Shown here: positions 36,843 to 46,129 of the stretch, one piece after another
Position numbering within the stretch: position 1 is the stretch's first letter
Layout: every line of letters starts with the position of its first letter
Assembly: GCF_028743715.1 (NCBI RefSeq)
Contig: NZ_CP117996.1
Coordinates: 1,736,001-1,800,000, forward strand
DNA from: Microbacterium sp. Clip185
GTDB lineage: Bacteria; Actinomycetota; Actinomycetes; Actinomycetales; Microbacteriaceae
Reading direction: 5' to 3'
Length of the DNA: 64,000 nucleotides
Translations under genes and position numbers: made by a program
The notes under the pieces: generated by a model
What the model saw: only the letters and a program-made list of their open reading frames with translations
What the model was told of the DNA's origin: nothing
Database searches by the model: none

Positions 36843-38927
36843 ATGGTCAGCCCGACAACGACCTCTTCTCCGGCGCTCGCGCAGGTCCTCGACCCCGCGC
36901 TCGACGATCTCGGCGTGCATCTGCATGAGCACGGCGGAACGCTTCGCGTGTTCTCGCACGCCGCCGATGCCGTCGACGTGGTGATCTTCGACGCGGACGA
37001 TCTCGACTGGGCGACGGCGACGCTTCCGTTGCAGCGTCGAGAGCGCGGCATCTGGGAGATCACATCGGAGCTGCTCGTGGCCGGCGCGCGCTACGCGTTG
37101 CGCGCTTCCGGCCCCTTCGGCTCCGGGAACATCTTCAATCCGCAGACGCTCCTGCTCGACCCGTACGCTCGCGGAATCGTGAGCGGAGGATTCGGCGACT
37201 GGCGCTCGGTCGTCGTCGATCGCGGCTTCGACTGGGGCGACGTGCGAAAGCCGGCCGTCCCGCTGGATCGGACCGTCATCTACGAGGCGCACGTCAAAGG
37301 CATGACCAAGCGTCATCCCGGTGTTCCCGCAGCGCTCCACGGCACCTACGCCGGGCTCGCGCATCCCGCCATGATCGAGCATTTCCTGGATCTCGGCGTG
37401 ACGACCATCGAACTGCTGCCCATCCATGCGTTCGCCTCGGAACCGCGCCTGCTGCAGCTGGGCCTGGACAACTACTGGGGATACAACACGCTCGGCTTCT
37501 TCGCGCCGCACGCCGCCTACGCGACCGATCAGGCGCGCCGCGAGGGACCGGATGCGGTTCTTCGCGAGGTGAAGGGGATGGTGAAGCTCCTGCACCAGGC
37601 CGGACTCGAGGTCATCCTCGACGTGGTCTACAACCACACCGCGGAGGAGGGCATCGGCGGTCCGCGCTCGAGCCTGCGCGGCCTCGACAACCGTGCCTAC
37701 TACCGACAGCAGGACGACGGCACCTACATCGACGTCACCGGATGCGGCAACTCGGTCAACACGGCCACGGATGCGGGCGCGCGTCTCGTGCTCGATTCGC
37801 TGCGCTACTGGGCACGTGACGTGCAGATCGACGGTTTCCGGTTCGATCTGGCCACCACGCTGGGACGCGACGATCAGCATCGGTTCACGCCCGATCATCC
37901 TCTCCTGCGGGCGATCGCCGAGGACCCCGAGCTCGCAGACACGAAGAAGATCGCGGAGCCCTGGGACGTGGGCATGGGCGGGTGGCAGACGGGGAACTTC
38001 GGCGACGGCTGGCACGAGTGGAACGACCGGTACCGCGACCGCGTGCGCAACTTCTGGCTCTCAGACGTCGACTATGCTCGCCGCGCCTCGACGGCACCGG
38101 TCGGCATCGGCGGATTCGCCACGCGGCTCGCAGGATCCTCCAACACGTTCAGCGCCGAGCGGGGACCGCTGGCGTCGATCAACTTCGTCACCGCCCACGA
38201 CGGCTTCACCCTCAACGACCTCGTCTCGTACGACGTCAAGCACAACCTCGGCAACGGCGAGCACAACCGCGACGGAGCGGACACGAACCGGTCGTTCAAC
38301 CACGGCGCGGAGGGCGCGACCGACGACGAGAGGATCCTCGCGACCCGTCGCAAGGCGATGCGCAACCTCATGGGCACGCTCCTGCTCTCGGCGGGGATCC
38401 CGATGATCACCGCCGGCGACGAGTTCGGGCGGACGCAGCGCGGCAACAACAACGCGTACTGCCACGACTCGGCCCTCACCTGGCTGTCGTGGGAGCACCG
38501 CCCGTGGCAGCGCGATCTCTTCGCGCACGTGCGCCGGTTGATCGAGCTGCGTGCGGAGAACCCCGCGCTGCGCCCCATCCGCTTCGCTCGGCTCGACGAG
38601 GAGACGCCGTCGGCATCCGTCATGGAGTGGTACGACGAACGCGGCGAGACGATGTCGGGAGAGCGATGGAACGATCCCGCGCACCGTACTCTCCAGTACG
38701 TCGCGGCATCGACCCCGGAGTTCGAGGAGTTCAACCGCATCCTTCTCATCGTCCACGGCAACGAGACGCCGGTGGACGTGCGCCTTCCGCTCATCGACGG
38801 AGTCAGTCGCTACGTGTCGCTCTGGTCGAGCGCGGAGGAATCGCCGTCGTCGGAGAAGCCCGTCCTGGCACCGGGCGACATCGTTCCGACTCCCCCGACG
38901 TCGATGCATCTGTTCCGCGCCGAATAG
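36843..38927 (+). CDS. glgX: Glycogen debranching enzyme GlgX
   Basis: 694 residues. An N-terminal CBM48-like beta domain (GVHLHEHGGTLRVFSHAA onward) is followed by a GH13 barrel. It shows VIYEAHVKGMTKRHPGVP, DNYWGYNTLGFFAPHAAYA, EVILDVVYNHTAEE, the nucleophile Asp335 (DGFRFDLATTLGR), acid/base Glu372 (KIAEPWDVG) and TAHDGFTLNDLVSYD. These are the isoamylase/GlgX signatures: hydrolysis of alpha-1,6 branches in glycogen. The ATG at 36843 follows a leaderless -10; an upstream in-frame ATG at 36825 is less likely. Starts a three-gene glucan cluster, separated from glgE by 61 bases with a second promoter. Confidence 0.93.
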   Translation: MVSPTTTSSPALAQVLDPALDDLGVHLHEHGGTLRVFSHAADAVDVVIFDADDLDWATATLPLQRRERGIWEITSELLVAGARYALRASGPFGSGNIFNPQTLLLDPYARGIVSGGFGDWRSVVVDRGFDWGDVRKPAVPLDRTVIYEAHVKGMTKRHPGVPAALHGTYAGLAHPAMIEHFLDLGVTTIELLPIHAFASEPRLLQLGLDNYWGYNTLGFFAPHAAYATDQARREGPDAVLREVKGMVKLLHQAGLEVILDVVYNHTAEEGIGGPRSSLRGLDNRAYYRQQDDGTYIDVTGCGNSVNTATDAGARLVLDSLRYWARDVQIDGFRFDLATTLGRDDQHRFTPDHPLLRAIAEDPELADTKKIAEPWDVGMGGWQTGNFGDGWHEWNDRYRDRVRNFWLSDVDYARRASTAPVGIGGFATRLAGSSNTFSAERGPLASINFVTAHDGFTLNDLVSYDVKHNLGNGEHNRDGADTNRSFNHGAEGATDDERILATRRKAMRNLMGTLLLSAGIPMITAGDEFGRTQRGNNNAYCHDSALTWLSWEHRPWQRDLFAHVRRLIELRAENPALRPIRFARLDEETPSASVMEWYDERGETMSGERWNDPAHRTLQYVAASTPEFEEFNRILLIVHGNETPVDVRLPLIDGVSRYVSLWSSAEESPSSEKPVLAPGDIVPTPPTSMHLFRAE

Positions 38928-38976
38928 CACGTTCGCGCCGACCGCGTCACGCCTGTCGTGCCGCACGCGCCCGCGA

Positions 38977-38982
38977 TAGGTT
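38977..38982 (+). promoter_or_regulatory. Leaderless -10 element for glgE-glgB
   Basis: TAGGTT followed by 6 bases and GTG at 38989. Confidence 0.55.
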
Positions 38983-38988
38983 CGCTGT

Positions 38989-41070
38989 GTGGCCACTCCG
39001 ACACGATCCCTCCCCGTCCGCACTCACCGAAGCGGTGCCGAGATCCCGCTGCGCAAGGCCGTCGCGTCGACATCCGCCGACACGCTGACCGGCCGCATCC
39101 CCCTCAGCGCGGAACGACCGTCGACTCCAGACCCGAGGTTCGACCCATCCGCGTTCGCGGGCGAGGTCGTCCCGTTCCGCGTGCGCGCCTTCCGGGAGGG
39201 ACACGACCTGATCGGCGTGCAGCTGCGACTCACCTCTCCCGACGGAAGCGAGTCGCTGCACCGACTCAGCGCCCACGAGGACGGATTGGACACCTGGGGT
39301 GTTCTGGTCACGCTCCTCGCACAGGGGATGTGGTCGTTCCGCTTCGAGACGTTCGCCGACCGGTACGCGACCTGGCGGCACGCGGCCGAGCTCAAGATCC
39401 CGGCCGGTGTCGATGTGGCTCTGATGCGCGAGATCGGGGCGATTCTCTTCGAGGATGCCGCGGCGGAGAAGGATCGTCCCGCGGCGGAACGGCGTCTGCT
39501 GACCGAGCAGGCCGCGCTGTTGCGTACGCCCGCCACCGACGACGAGGCCGCGCTCGCGGTCGTGCACGACGAGCGAGTGGCCGCGGCCTTCGCCGCACGC
39601 CCGCTCGGCGAACTCTGGACCCTGGGCGCGACGCACGATCTCCTCGTGGAGCGCGAGCGGGCGGGCGTCGGCGCGTGGTACGAGTTCTTCCCGCGCTCCG
39701 AGGGAGCCAAGCGGCGTGCGGACGGGACGATCGAACCGGGCACCTTCCGCACCGCCATGGACCGACTTCCCGGCGTCGCGGCGATGGGGTTCGACGTGCT
39801 CTACCTGCCGCCGATCCACCCGATCGGACGCACCCACCGCAAGGGCCCGAACAACACGCTCGATGCCGGCCCTGCCGACCCCGGGTCGCCGTGGGCCATC
39901 GGCGCGGCCGAAGGCGGGCACGATGCCATCCACCCCGAGCTCGGCACGCTCGCCGACTTCCGCGCGTTCGTCGCCGCCGCCGCATCCGCCGGCATCGAGA
40001 TCGCGCTCGATCTGGCGCTGCAGGCGTCGCCCGACCACCCATGGGTGACAGAGCACCCGGAGTGGTTCACCACCCTTCCCGACGGGACGATCGCGTATGC
40101 CGAGAACCCGCCGAAGAAGTACCAGGACATCTACCCGGTCAACTTCGACAACGATCCGGCGGGAATCCGCGCCGAGGTGCTGCGGATCGTGCGCCACTGG
40201 ATCGCCCAGGGGGTGAAGATCTTCCGCGTCGACAACCCTCACACCAAGCCCCTGCAGTTCTGGGAATGGCTCATCCGCACCGTCACCGACGAGGCGCCCG
40301 ACGTCGTCTTCCTGGCAGAGGCCTTCACCAGGCCCACTCCCCTGCGCGCACTGGCTCAAGCGGGGTTCCAGCAGAGTTACACGTACTTCACGTGGCGCAA
40401 CTCGAAGGCCGAGCTCGAGGAGTTCCTCGACTCGCTCGCCCACGAGACCGACGACTACCTGCGTCCCAATCTCTTCGTCAACACCCCCGACATCCTCACC
40501 GAGTACCTCCAGTACGGCGGGCGCGCGGCGTACCGAATCCGCGCGACGATCGCCGCGACGGCGGCTCCCACCTACGGCGTGTACGCCGGATACGAGCTGT
40601 TCGAGAATGTGGCGCGTCCGGGCAGCGAGGAGAACATCGACAACGAGAAGTACGAGTACAAGCTGCGGGACTGGCAGCAGGCCGAGGACGACGGCGACTC
40701 CCTTGCGCCCTACCTCACCTTCCTCAACCGCATCCGTCGCGAACACCCGGCGCTGCGCCAGCTGCGCAACCTCCGTATCCAGCACAGCGACGACGACGCG
40801 ATCCTGGTGTACGCGAAACACCTCGAGGCCGCCCTCAGCGAGAGCGGCGAAAGCGACACGATCATCGTGGTCGTCAACGTCGATCCGCACTCCGCTCGGG
40901 AGACGACCGTTCACCTGGACACGGAGGCCTGGGGCATCCCCGCGGGAGCGCCCTACCTGGTCGAAGACCTCGTGACCGGCGCCACCTGGACCTGGACCGA
41001 CCACAACTATGTGCGACTGGATGCGTTCCGCGAACCGGCGCACATCCTGCACGTGAAGGGCCTCGCATGA
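38989..41070 (+). CDS. glgE: Alpha-1,4-glucan:maltose-1-phosphate maltosyltransferase GlgE
   Basis: 693 residues. GH13_3 enzyme that extends alpha-glucan using maltose-1-phosphate. The N-terminal domain is beta-rich; residues 140-210 form the helical insertion. The barrel shows EFFPRSEGAKRRADGT, LYLPPIHPIGRTHRKG and NPPKKYQDIYPVNFDND. The nucleophile is Asp415 (IFRVDNPHTKPLQFWEW) and the acid/base is Glu444 (VFLAEAFTRP). Its length and the KKYQDIYPVNF motif are diagnostic against other GH13 enzymes. ATGA overlap with glgB. The maltose-1-phosphate source (TreS/Pep2 or GlgM) is not in the window. Confidence 0.95.
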   Translation: MATPTRSLPVRTHRSGAEIPLRKAVASTSADTLTGRIPLSAERPSTPDPRFDPSAFAGEVVPFRVRAFREGHDLIGVQLRLTSPDGSESLHRLSAHEDGLDTWGVLVTLLAQGMWSFRFETFADRYATWRHAAELKIPAGVDVALMREIGAILFEDAAAEKDRPAAERRLLTEQAALLRTPATDDEAALAVVHDERVAAAFAARPLGELWTLGATHDLLVERERAGVGAWYEFFPRSEGAKRRADGTIEPGTFRTAMDRLPGVAAMGFDVLYLPPIHPIGRTHRKGPNNTLDAGPADPGSPWAIGAAEGGHDAIHPELGTLADFRAFVAAAASAGIEIALDLALQASPDHPWVTEHPEWFTTLPDGTIAYAENPPKKYQDIYPVNFDNDPAGIRAEVLRIVRHWIAQGVKIFRVDNPHTKPLQFWEWLIRTVTDEAPDVVFLAEAFTRPTPLRALAQAGFQQSYTYFTWRNSKAELEEFLDSLAHETDDYLRPNLFVNTPDILTEYLQYGGRAAYRIRATIAATAAPTYGVYAGYELFENVARPGSEENIDNEKYEYKLRDWQQAEDDGDSLAPYLTFLNRIRREHPALRQLRNLRIQHSDDDAILVYAKHLEAALSESGESDTIIVVVNVDPHSARETTVHLDTEAWGIPAGAPYLVEDLVTGATWTWTDHNYVRLDAFREPAHILHVKGLA

Positions 41071-43205
41071 GCGTCATCGAACCCCGAGTGCTCGACACCG
41101 TCGCCACCGGCTCCTACTACTCCCCGCACGACGTGCTGGGCATGCACCCGGACGGTGCGACGGGCGGCGTGATCCGCGCCAGACGGCCGCTGGCCGCATC
41201 CGTCACCGCCGTCTTCGCCGACGGCCGCGAGGTGACGCTCGACCACGTCCGCTCCGGCATCTGGGAAGGTGCGTACCGCGGAGATGCGGGTGCGTACCGA
41301 CTCACCGCGACCTACGAGGGCTCGGCGCCGTACACCGCCGACGATCCCTATCGCTTCTCGCCGACGATCGGCGAACTCGACCTTCACCTCATCCGCGAGG
41401 GTCGTCATGAGCAGCTGTGGCAGGTGCTCGGCTCCCACGTACGGGAGCACGAGGGTGTGGCCGGCACCTCGTTCGCCGTGTGGGCTCCGCACGCGCAGGC
41501 GGTCCGCGTCGCCGCGGACTTCAACGGGTGGGACGGCCAGTCGCACAGCATGAGGTCGATGGGCGCGAGCGGCGTGTGGGAGCTGTTCGTGCCCGGCGTC
41601 GGCACGGACAGCACCTACAAGTACGAGCTGCTCACGCGCGACGGTCGGTGGATCCTGAAGGCCGATCCGATGGCGCGTCGCGCCGAGCTTCCGCCGGCGA
41701 CCGCGTCGGTCGTCACCGCTTCGGATTACGAGTGGGGCGACGACGCGTGGATCGCCGAGCGCGCCGCCAGCCAGCCGCTGGAGCGTCCGATGTCGGTGTA
41801 CGAGCTGCATCTCGGCTCATGGCGTCCCGGCCTGGGCTACCGCGACGCGGCGGACCCGCTCATCGACTATGTGAGCGCTCAGGGGTTCACGCACGTCGAG
41901 TTCCTCCCGCTCGCTGAGCATCCGTTCGGCGGGTCGTGGGGATACCAGGTCAGCGGCTACTACGCCCCGACGAGCCGATTCGGCTCTCCCGACGACCTCC
42001 GGTACCTCATCGACCGCCTGCACGGGGCCGGCATCGGCGTGATCATGGATTGGGTCCCGGGCCACTTCCCGCGGGATGAGTTCGCGCTCGCCCGGTTCGA
42101 CGGCGAGGCCCTCTACGAGCACCCGGATCCCCGCCGCGGCGAGCACAAGGACTGGGGCACGCTGATCTTCGACTACGGTCGGGCCGAGGTGCGCAACTTC
42201 CTGGTCGCCAACGCTCTGTACTGGTTCGAGGAGTTCCACGTGGACGGACTGCGCGTGGATGCAGTCGCGTCCATGCTGTACCTCGACTATTCGCGTGAGG
42301 CCGGCGAATGGGAGCCCAACATCTACGGTGGCCGCGAGAACCTGGAGGCGATCCAGTTCCTGCAGGAGACCAACGCGACCGTCTACAAGAAGTTCCCCGG
42401 TATCGCGATGATCGCTGAGGAATCCACCAGCTATCCGGGTGTCACCGCACCGACGAGTGCTGGCGGGCTCGGCTTCGGCTTCAAGTGGAACATGGGCTGG
42501 ATGAACGACTCCCTGGTCTACATCTCCCGCGATCCGCTCTACCGCGCCCACCACGAGGGCGAGCTGTCGTTCTCGTTCGTGTACGCGTTCAGCGAGAACT
42601 ACGTGCTCCCCATCAGCCACGACGAGGTCGTGCACGGCAAGGGCTCTCTGTTCGCCCGGATGCCGGGCGACCACTGGCAGAAGCTCGCGGGGATGCGCCT
42701 CTTCCTCTCCTACATGTGGGCTCACCCGGGCAAGCAGCTGCTGTTCATGGGTCAGGAGTTCGGACAGATCGCGGAGTGGTCCGAATCCCGCTCGCTCGAG
42801 TGGTGGCTGCTCGACCAGCCCGCCCATCGCGAGCTCGGCGACTTCGTGGCGGCCCTCAACGCCACCTACCGGGATACCCCTGCGCTGTGGCAGCGGGATG
42901 CGGACGGCTCGGCGTTCTCCCGGATCGGCGGCCCCACCTGGAATCCGAACGTGTCGGCCTTCGTCCGCTGGGATGCCGAAGGACGTCCGCTCGTCGCGAT
43001 CTCGAACTTCTCGGGCGCGCCGCTGAACGACTATGAGCTGGATCTGCCCCTCGCGGGCGTGTGGCAGGAGCTGCTCAACTCCGACGCATCCGCCTTCGGA
43101 GGCTCCGGAGTCGGCAACCTCGGCGCGGTGACCGCCGATGCGACCGGACGTGCACGCCTGACGCTGCCACCGCTGGGAGCTCTCTGGCTCTCCCCCGCCG
43201 ACTGA
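41067..43205 (+). CDS. glgB: 1,4-alpha-glucan branching enzyme GlgB
   Basis: 712 residues from the ATG at 41067, coupled to glgE. Introduces alpha-1,6 branches into glycogen. Two N-terminal beta modules (residues 1-100 and 110-210, the second a CBM48 with FAVWAPHAQAVRVAADFNGWDG) precede the GH13_9 barrel: ELHLGSWRPGLGYRD, FLPLAEHPFGGSWGYQVSGYYAP, nucleophile Asp398 (VDGLRVDAVASMLYLDYSR), acid Glu451 (IAMIAEESTSYPGV) and PISHDEVVHGKGSL. The double N-terminal module and length agree with the actinobacterial group. Ends 24 bases from the convergent thioredoxin-TPR gene. Confidence 0.95.
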   Translation: MSVIEPRVLDTVATGSYYSPHDVLGMHPDGATGGVIRARRPLAASVTAVFADGREVTLDHVRSGIWEGAYRGDAGAYRLTATYEGSAPYTADDPYRFSPTIGELDLHLIREGRHEQLWQVLGSHVREHEGVAGTSFAVWAPHAQAVRVAADFNGWDGQSHSMRSMGASGVWELFVPGVGTDSTYKYELLTRDGRWILKADPMARRAELPPATASVVTASDYEWGDDAWIAERAASQPLERPMSVYELHLGSWRPGLGYRDAADPLIDYVSAQGFTHVEFLPLAEHPFGGSWGYQVSGYYAPTSRFGSPDDLRYLIDRLHGAGIGVIMDWVPGHFPRDEFALARFDGEALYEHPDPRRGEHKDWGTLIFDYGRAEVRNFLVANALYWFEEFHVDGLRVDAVASMLYLDYSREAGEWEPNIYGGRENLEAIQFLQETNATVYKKFPGIAMIAEESTSYPGVTAPTSAGGLGFGFKWNMGWMNDSLVYISRDPLYRAHHEGELSFSFVYAFSENYVLPISHDEVVHGKGSLFARMPGDHWQKLAGMRLFLSYMWAHPGKQLLFMGQEFGQIAEWSESRSLEWWLLDQPAHRELGDFVAALNATYRDTPALWQRDADGSAFSRIGGPTWNPNVSAFVRWDAEGRPLVAISNFSGAPLNDYELDLPLAGVWQELLNSDASAFGGSGVGNLGAVTADATGRARLTLPPLGALWLSPAD

Positions 43206-43229
43206 ACGCGGAACGGGGGCGCCTCGGCC

Positions 43230-44156
43230 TCAGAACAAGAGGGAGGCGAGGCGTCCTCGGGCTCGGATGACGCGGGGGTCCGCATCTCCCACGAGGCCGA
43301 ACAGCTCGAGGAGGCGCGCCCGAACGGGGGCGCGATCCTCTGCCGGCAGCGCGGCGAAGAGATCGAGCAGGCGTGCGAAGGCATCGTCCACGTGACCGCC
43401 TGAGACATCGAGGTCGGCCACGAGGAGCTGCGCGTCGACATCGGTCGGTGCGGCGGCGGCTGCCGCACGCGCCTGCTGCAGGTCGGCGCCCTGGACCCGC
43501 TGGAGCAATCGCACCTGTCCGAGGCCGGCCTGCGCGTCGGCGTCGCGCGGGTTCTCTGCGAGGGCGCGCTCGTAGGCGGAGGCCGCACGAGCGTAGTCGC
43601 CGTCTTCGATCGCAGCGAAGGCCTCCGCATGCAGGGGCGGCAGCGCGGGCTCCTCGGGCGCATCCGTCGTGCCCTCGGCGCCCGCGTCGACCGTGCCCGT
43701 CACACCGTTCTGCGCGGCGAGCTGCAGGAGCTGTGAGAACACCTCACGGACCTGCTCCTCGGGGACGGCGCCCGTGAACAGCGGCACCGGCTGACCGCCG
43801 ACGAGAGCGACGACGAGCGGGATCGACTGCGCGCGGAAGCCCTGCGCGATCTGCGGGTTCGCGTCCACATCGACCTTGGCCAGCACGAGGCGACCGGCGA
43901 GCTCTCCCACCACCTTCTCCAGGATGGGGCTCAGCTGCTTGCAGGGCCCGCACCACTCGGCCCACAGGTCGACGACGACGGGCACGGTGCGGGAGAGCTC
44001 CAGGATCTCGCCGAACGTCGCGTCGGTCACATCCCGCACCAGAGCACCGGATGCGGGAGCCGCCGGTGCGGAGCTCGTGCCGGGTGCCGGCCGGTTGCGC
44101 AGAGCGGAGAGGTCGACGGCGCCGCGCAGAACGGCTCCAGGGGCCTGATCGGACAT
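43230..44156 (-). CDS. Thioredoxin-TPR co-chaperone (YbbN/CnoX-like)
   Basis: 308 residues from the ATG at 44156 (a GTG at 44159 is an alternative). The thioredoxin fold at about residues 40-150 keeps a complete WCGPC site (Cys69, Cys72 in DLWAEWCGPCKQLSP) and cis-Pro region AQSIPLVVALVGG. The C-terminal half is helical with TPR-like repeats (GDYARAASAYERALAENPRDADAQAGLG), as in YbbN/CnoX. E. coli YbbN has lost the paired cysteines, whereas this protein has both, so it may be redox-active. Coupled (TGATG) to the membrane protein upstream. No signal peptide, so cytoplasmic. Confidence 0.88.
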   Translation of the reverse strand: MSDQAPGAVLRGAVDLSALRNRPAPGTSSAPAAPASGALVRDVTDATFGEILELSRTVPVVVDLWAEWCGPCKQLSPILEKVVGELAGRLVLAKVDVDANPQIAQGFRAQSIPLVVALVGGQPVPLFTGAVPEEQVREVFSQLLQLAAQNGVTGTVDAGAEGTTDAPEEPALPPLHAEAFAAIEDGDYARAASAYERALAENPRDADAQAGLGQVRLLQRVQGADLQQARAAAAAAPTDVDAQLLVADLDVSGGHVDDAFARLLDLFAALPAEDRAPVRARLLELFGLVGDADPRVIRARGRLASLLF

Positions 44157-46018
44157 CACAGAACCTTCGCTTCCAGGATGTTGGAGGTGTAACCGAGGAG
44201 TCGGATCTTCTCTGAGGAACCCTGCGCCGGCACGTAGAAGAACAGCTGGTCGGCGAAGGTGGAGCTCACGCCGGTGGCGGACTCGGACACACCGGTGAGC
44301 GCCTGGACGGTGGGATTGTCGGTCAGCTTGATGACGACATCGCCGCTGTTCGGCCTCACCGTGTCGACCTCATTGACGGAGACCGCGACGATCGCTCCGC
44401 TCTCGAGGGTCGCAAGAGCGAGCGGCGGCTGGCTGCCCGCCTGGGCCGCGAACTCGATCGTGCCGGTCGAGGCTCCCGTCTCATTGAACTTGTCGCGACG
44501 CTCCTGGCGGTTCGCGGCGACGTTCTGGCTGAACAGATCGGTCTGCTCGTCGAAGAGCCCGATCGATGCGCTGTCCTTGCCGTTGTTCAGCACGTCGGCG
44601 TACGTCTCGGCGAGCTTGTCCGGGGCGACAGTGAGGAAGGACGACTCGGGCGGAACCTGCGATGCACCGATGTACGCGGGCGCGAGATCGGGCATCTCCA
44701 CGGAGCCGAGCAGATCCCCGATGTAGGACAGCTTGTACTCGGACCACTGGTCGGCCTGGGTCAGGAACATGATCGTGGAGACCGGTCCCTGAGCGCCCTC
44801 CTTCTGCACGACCGCCATGACCGTGCGCGGCCACTCGTCGAACGCCTGCGGAAGGATGATCTGCGTCGGCTCGGCCGGAATAGGCGGCAACGCGGCCTCG
44901 TCGGCCAGAGCGCCGCGCAACGCGTAGTTGGTGTTGCGCTCGGCCAGCGCGGCCCCCTCGAGGCGGGTGGCCGCGAGGTTCACGTCACGCGCCTCATCGG
45001 CGGACGCCACGGTCGTCGAGATCCGCTGCAGGATCGTCTGCGCCTGGGCCTCGGTCACGGCGGGCGCCTGCTGATCAGCGGAGTCGACGATCGCCGCGGT
45101 CTGGGAGGGCGTCGGCGTCGGGGCCAGATCCGGCCACGCATCCGGAGAGCAGCCCGTGAAGACGAGTGCGCCCACCACCGCGAGCGGGATGGCGAGGAGC
45201 GGGCGACGCGACGAGCGCCGCGAAGGGGTGGCGCTGATGACGCCCTTCGCTCCCGGCTCGACAGCGAGATCGATCGGCTGCGTCTCCGGCAGGGGCGGCG
45301 GAGCCTTGCGGCGCGGCCCGCGCGATCGCCGGTCGTGCCGGATGGCGAGGATGTAGAGCACGATCCCCGCGACGAGCACGATGCCGCCGAGAAGCATGAG
45401 CGGTCCCGCCCACGGCGTCGTCTGTGCGACGTTCCAGGTGATGCTGGCCTCGGTAGGAGCGGCTTTGGTGCCGTCGGAGGCGATGAGCACGCTCATCGAG
45501 TCGGGAAGCTGCAGGGGCACGCTGACCGCGCGCTCATCGCTGTACTCGGCGAGCCAGAGGTCGGACCCGGAGGGGTTGCGGGGCTCGGCGGTCGTGGGTG
45601 CGGTCGCAGCCTCGCCACCGGCCGCATCCTGTCCGTCTGCGGGAGCCGTGACCGCGGGCTCGATCACCGCTGCGTTGAGAACGCCGTCCTGACCCGCCGA
45701 GACCTCGTTGTAGGTCTGATCGGAGAGCCATGCGCGCATGTCGGCGGTGCGACCGTAGGCGACGAAAACGCCGTCCGAGGATGAGACGCGCAACGTCTGC
45801 GTGCCTGGCAGGGAGGTCAGGACCGCCCCGTCGACCATGGTGTACGCGGTTCCTTCGGCGGCCGGAATCTCGGCGCTCTGCGTCGACGGGCCGTAGAAGA
45901 CGGTCCGTTGAGCGATGCCTGCCCCGATGAGCAGAGCGGCCAGTACGAAGGCCGCGACGGCCCAGACGAAACGCACGAAATCTTCCTCCCATGCCCGCGG
46001 AGCGGAACGATCCGACAT
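44156..46018 (-). CDS. DUF8094-type membrane protein with internal lipobox
   Basis: 620 residues. Predicted layout: short cytoplasmic start, TM1 about 15-36, external region 37-204, TM2 about 205-226, basic cytoplasmic stretch 227-272, then a third hydrophobic segment 273-289 ending in the lipobox-like VFTGC (Cys290), and a 330-residue external domain with a Pro/Thr-rich spacer (PTPTPSQTAA). The C-terminal domain resembles the actinobacterial DUF8094 group of unknown function. The second half thus looks exactly like a lipoprotein precursor fused to a two-helix membrane protein. Coupled to the thioredoxin-TPR gene. A TAGTCT hexamer lies 3 bases before the ATG, too close for a normal start, so the promoter is uncertain. 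Confidence 0.78.
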   Translation of the reverse strand: MSDRSAPRAWEEDFVRFVWAVAAFVLAALLIGAGIAQRTVFYGPSTQSAEIPAAEGTAYTMVDGAVLTSLPGTQTLRVSSSDGVFVAYGRTADMRAWLSDQTYNEVSAGQDGVLNAAVIEPAVTAPADGQDAAGGEAATAPTTAEPRNPSGSDLWLAEYSDERAVSVPLQLPDSMSVLIASDGTKAAPTEASITWNVAQTTPWAGPLMLLGGIVLVAGIVLYILAIRHDRRSRGPRRKAPPPLPETQPIDLAVEPGAKGVISATPSRRSSRRPLLAIPLAVVGALVFTGCSPDAWPDLAPTPTPSQTAAIVDSADQQAPAVTEAQAQTILQRISTTVASADEARDVNLAATRLEGAALAERNTNYALRGALADEAALPPIPAEPTQIILPQAFDEWPRTVMAVVQKEGAQGPVSTIMFLTQADQWSEYKLSYIGDLLGSVEMPDLAPAYIGASQVPPESSFLTVAPDKLAETYADVLNNGKDSASIGLFDEQTDLFSQNVAANRQERRDKFNETGASTGTIEFAAQAGSQPPLALATLESGAIVAVSVNEVDTVRPNSGDVVIKLTDNPTVQALTGVSESATGVSSTFADQLFFYVPAQGSSEKIRLLGYTSNILEAKVL

Positions 46019-46129
46019 TCGAGACTAGCCGAGACGCCTGTGTGTTGCGCGAGAGGGGGTCGCTCCCGTCTCCACGGGGGCGTCCCCCGTATCGTGTGTG
46101 CAGCACGTTCCGCTCGCCGAGGAGGCACT

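Noticed and set aside
38947..41052. A 701-codon minus-strand frame opposite glgE
   Set aside because: Shadow frame; GlgE has full GH13 catalytic residues on the plus strand.
46019..46027. TAGTCT three bases before the DUF8094 start as a leaderless -10
   Set aside because: The spacing would place initiation inside the coding sequence; no alternative start codon lies at the right distance.
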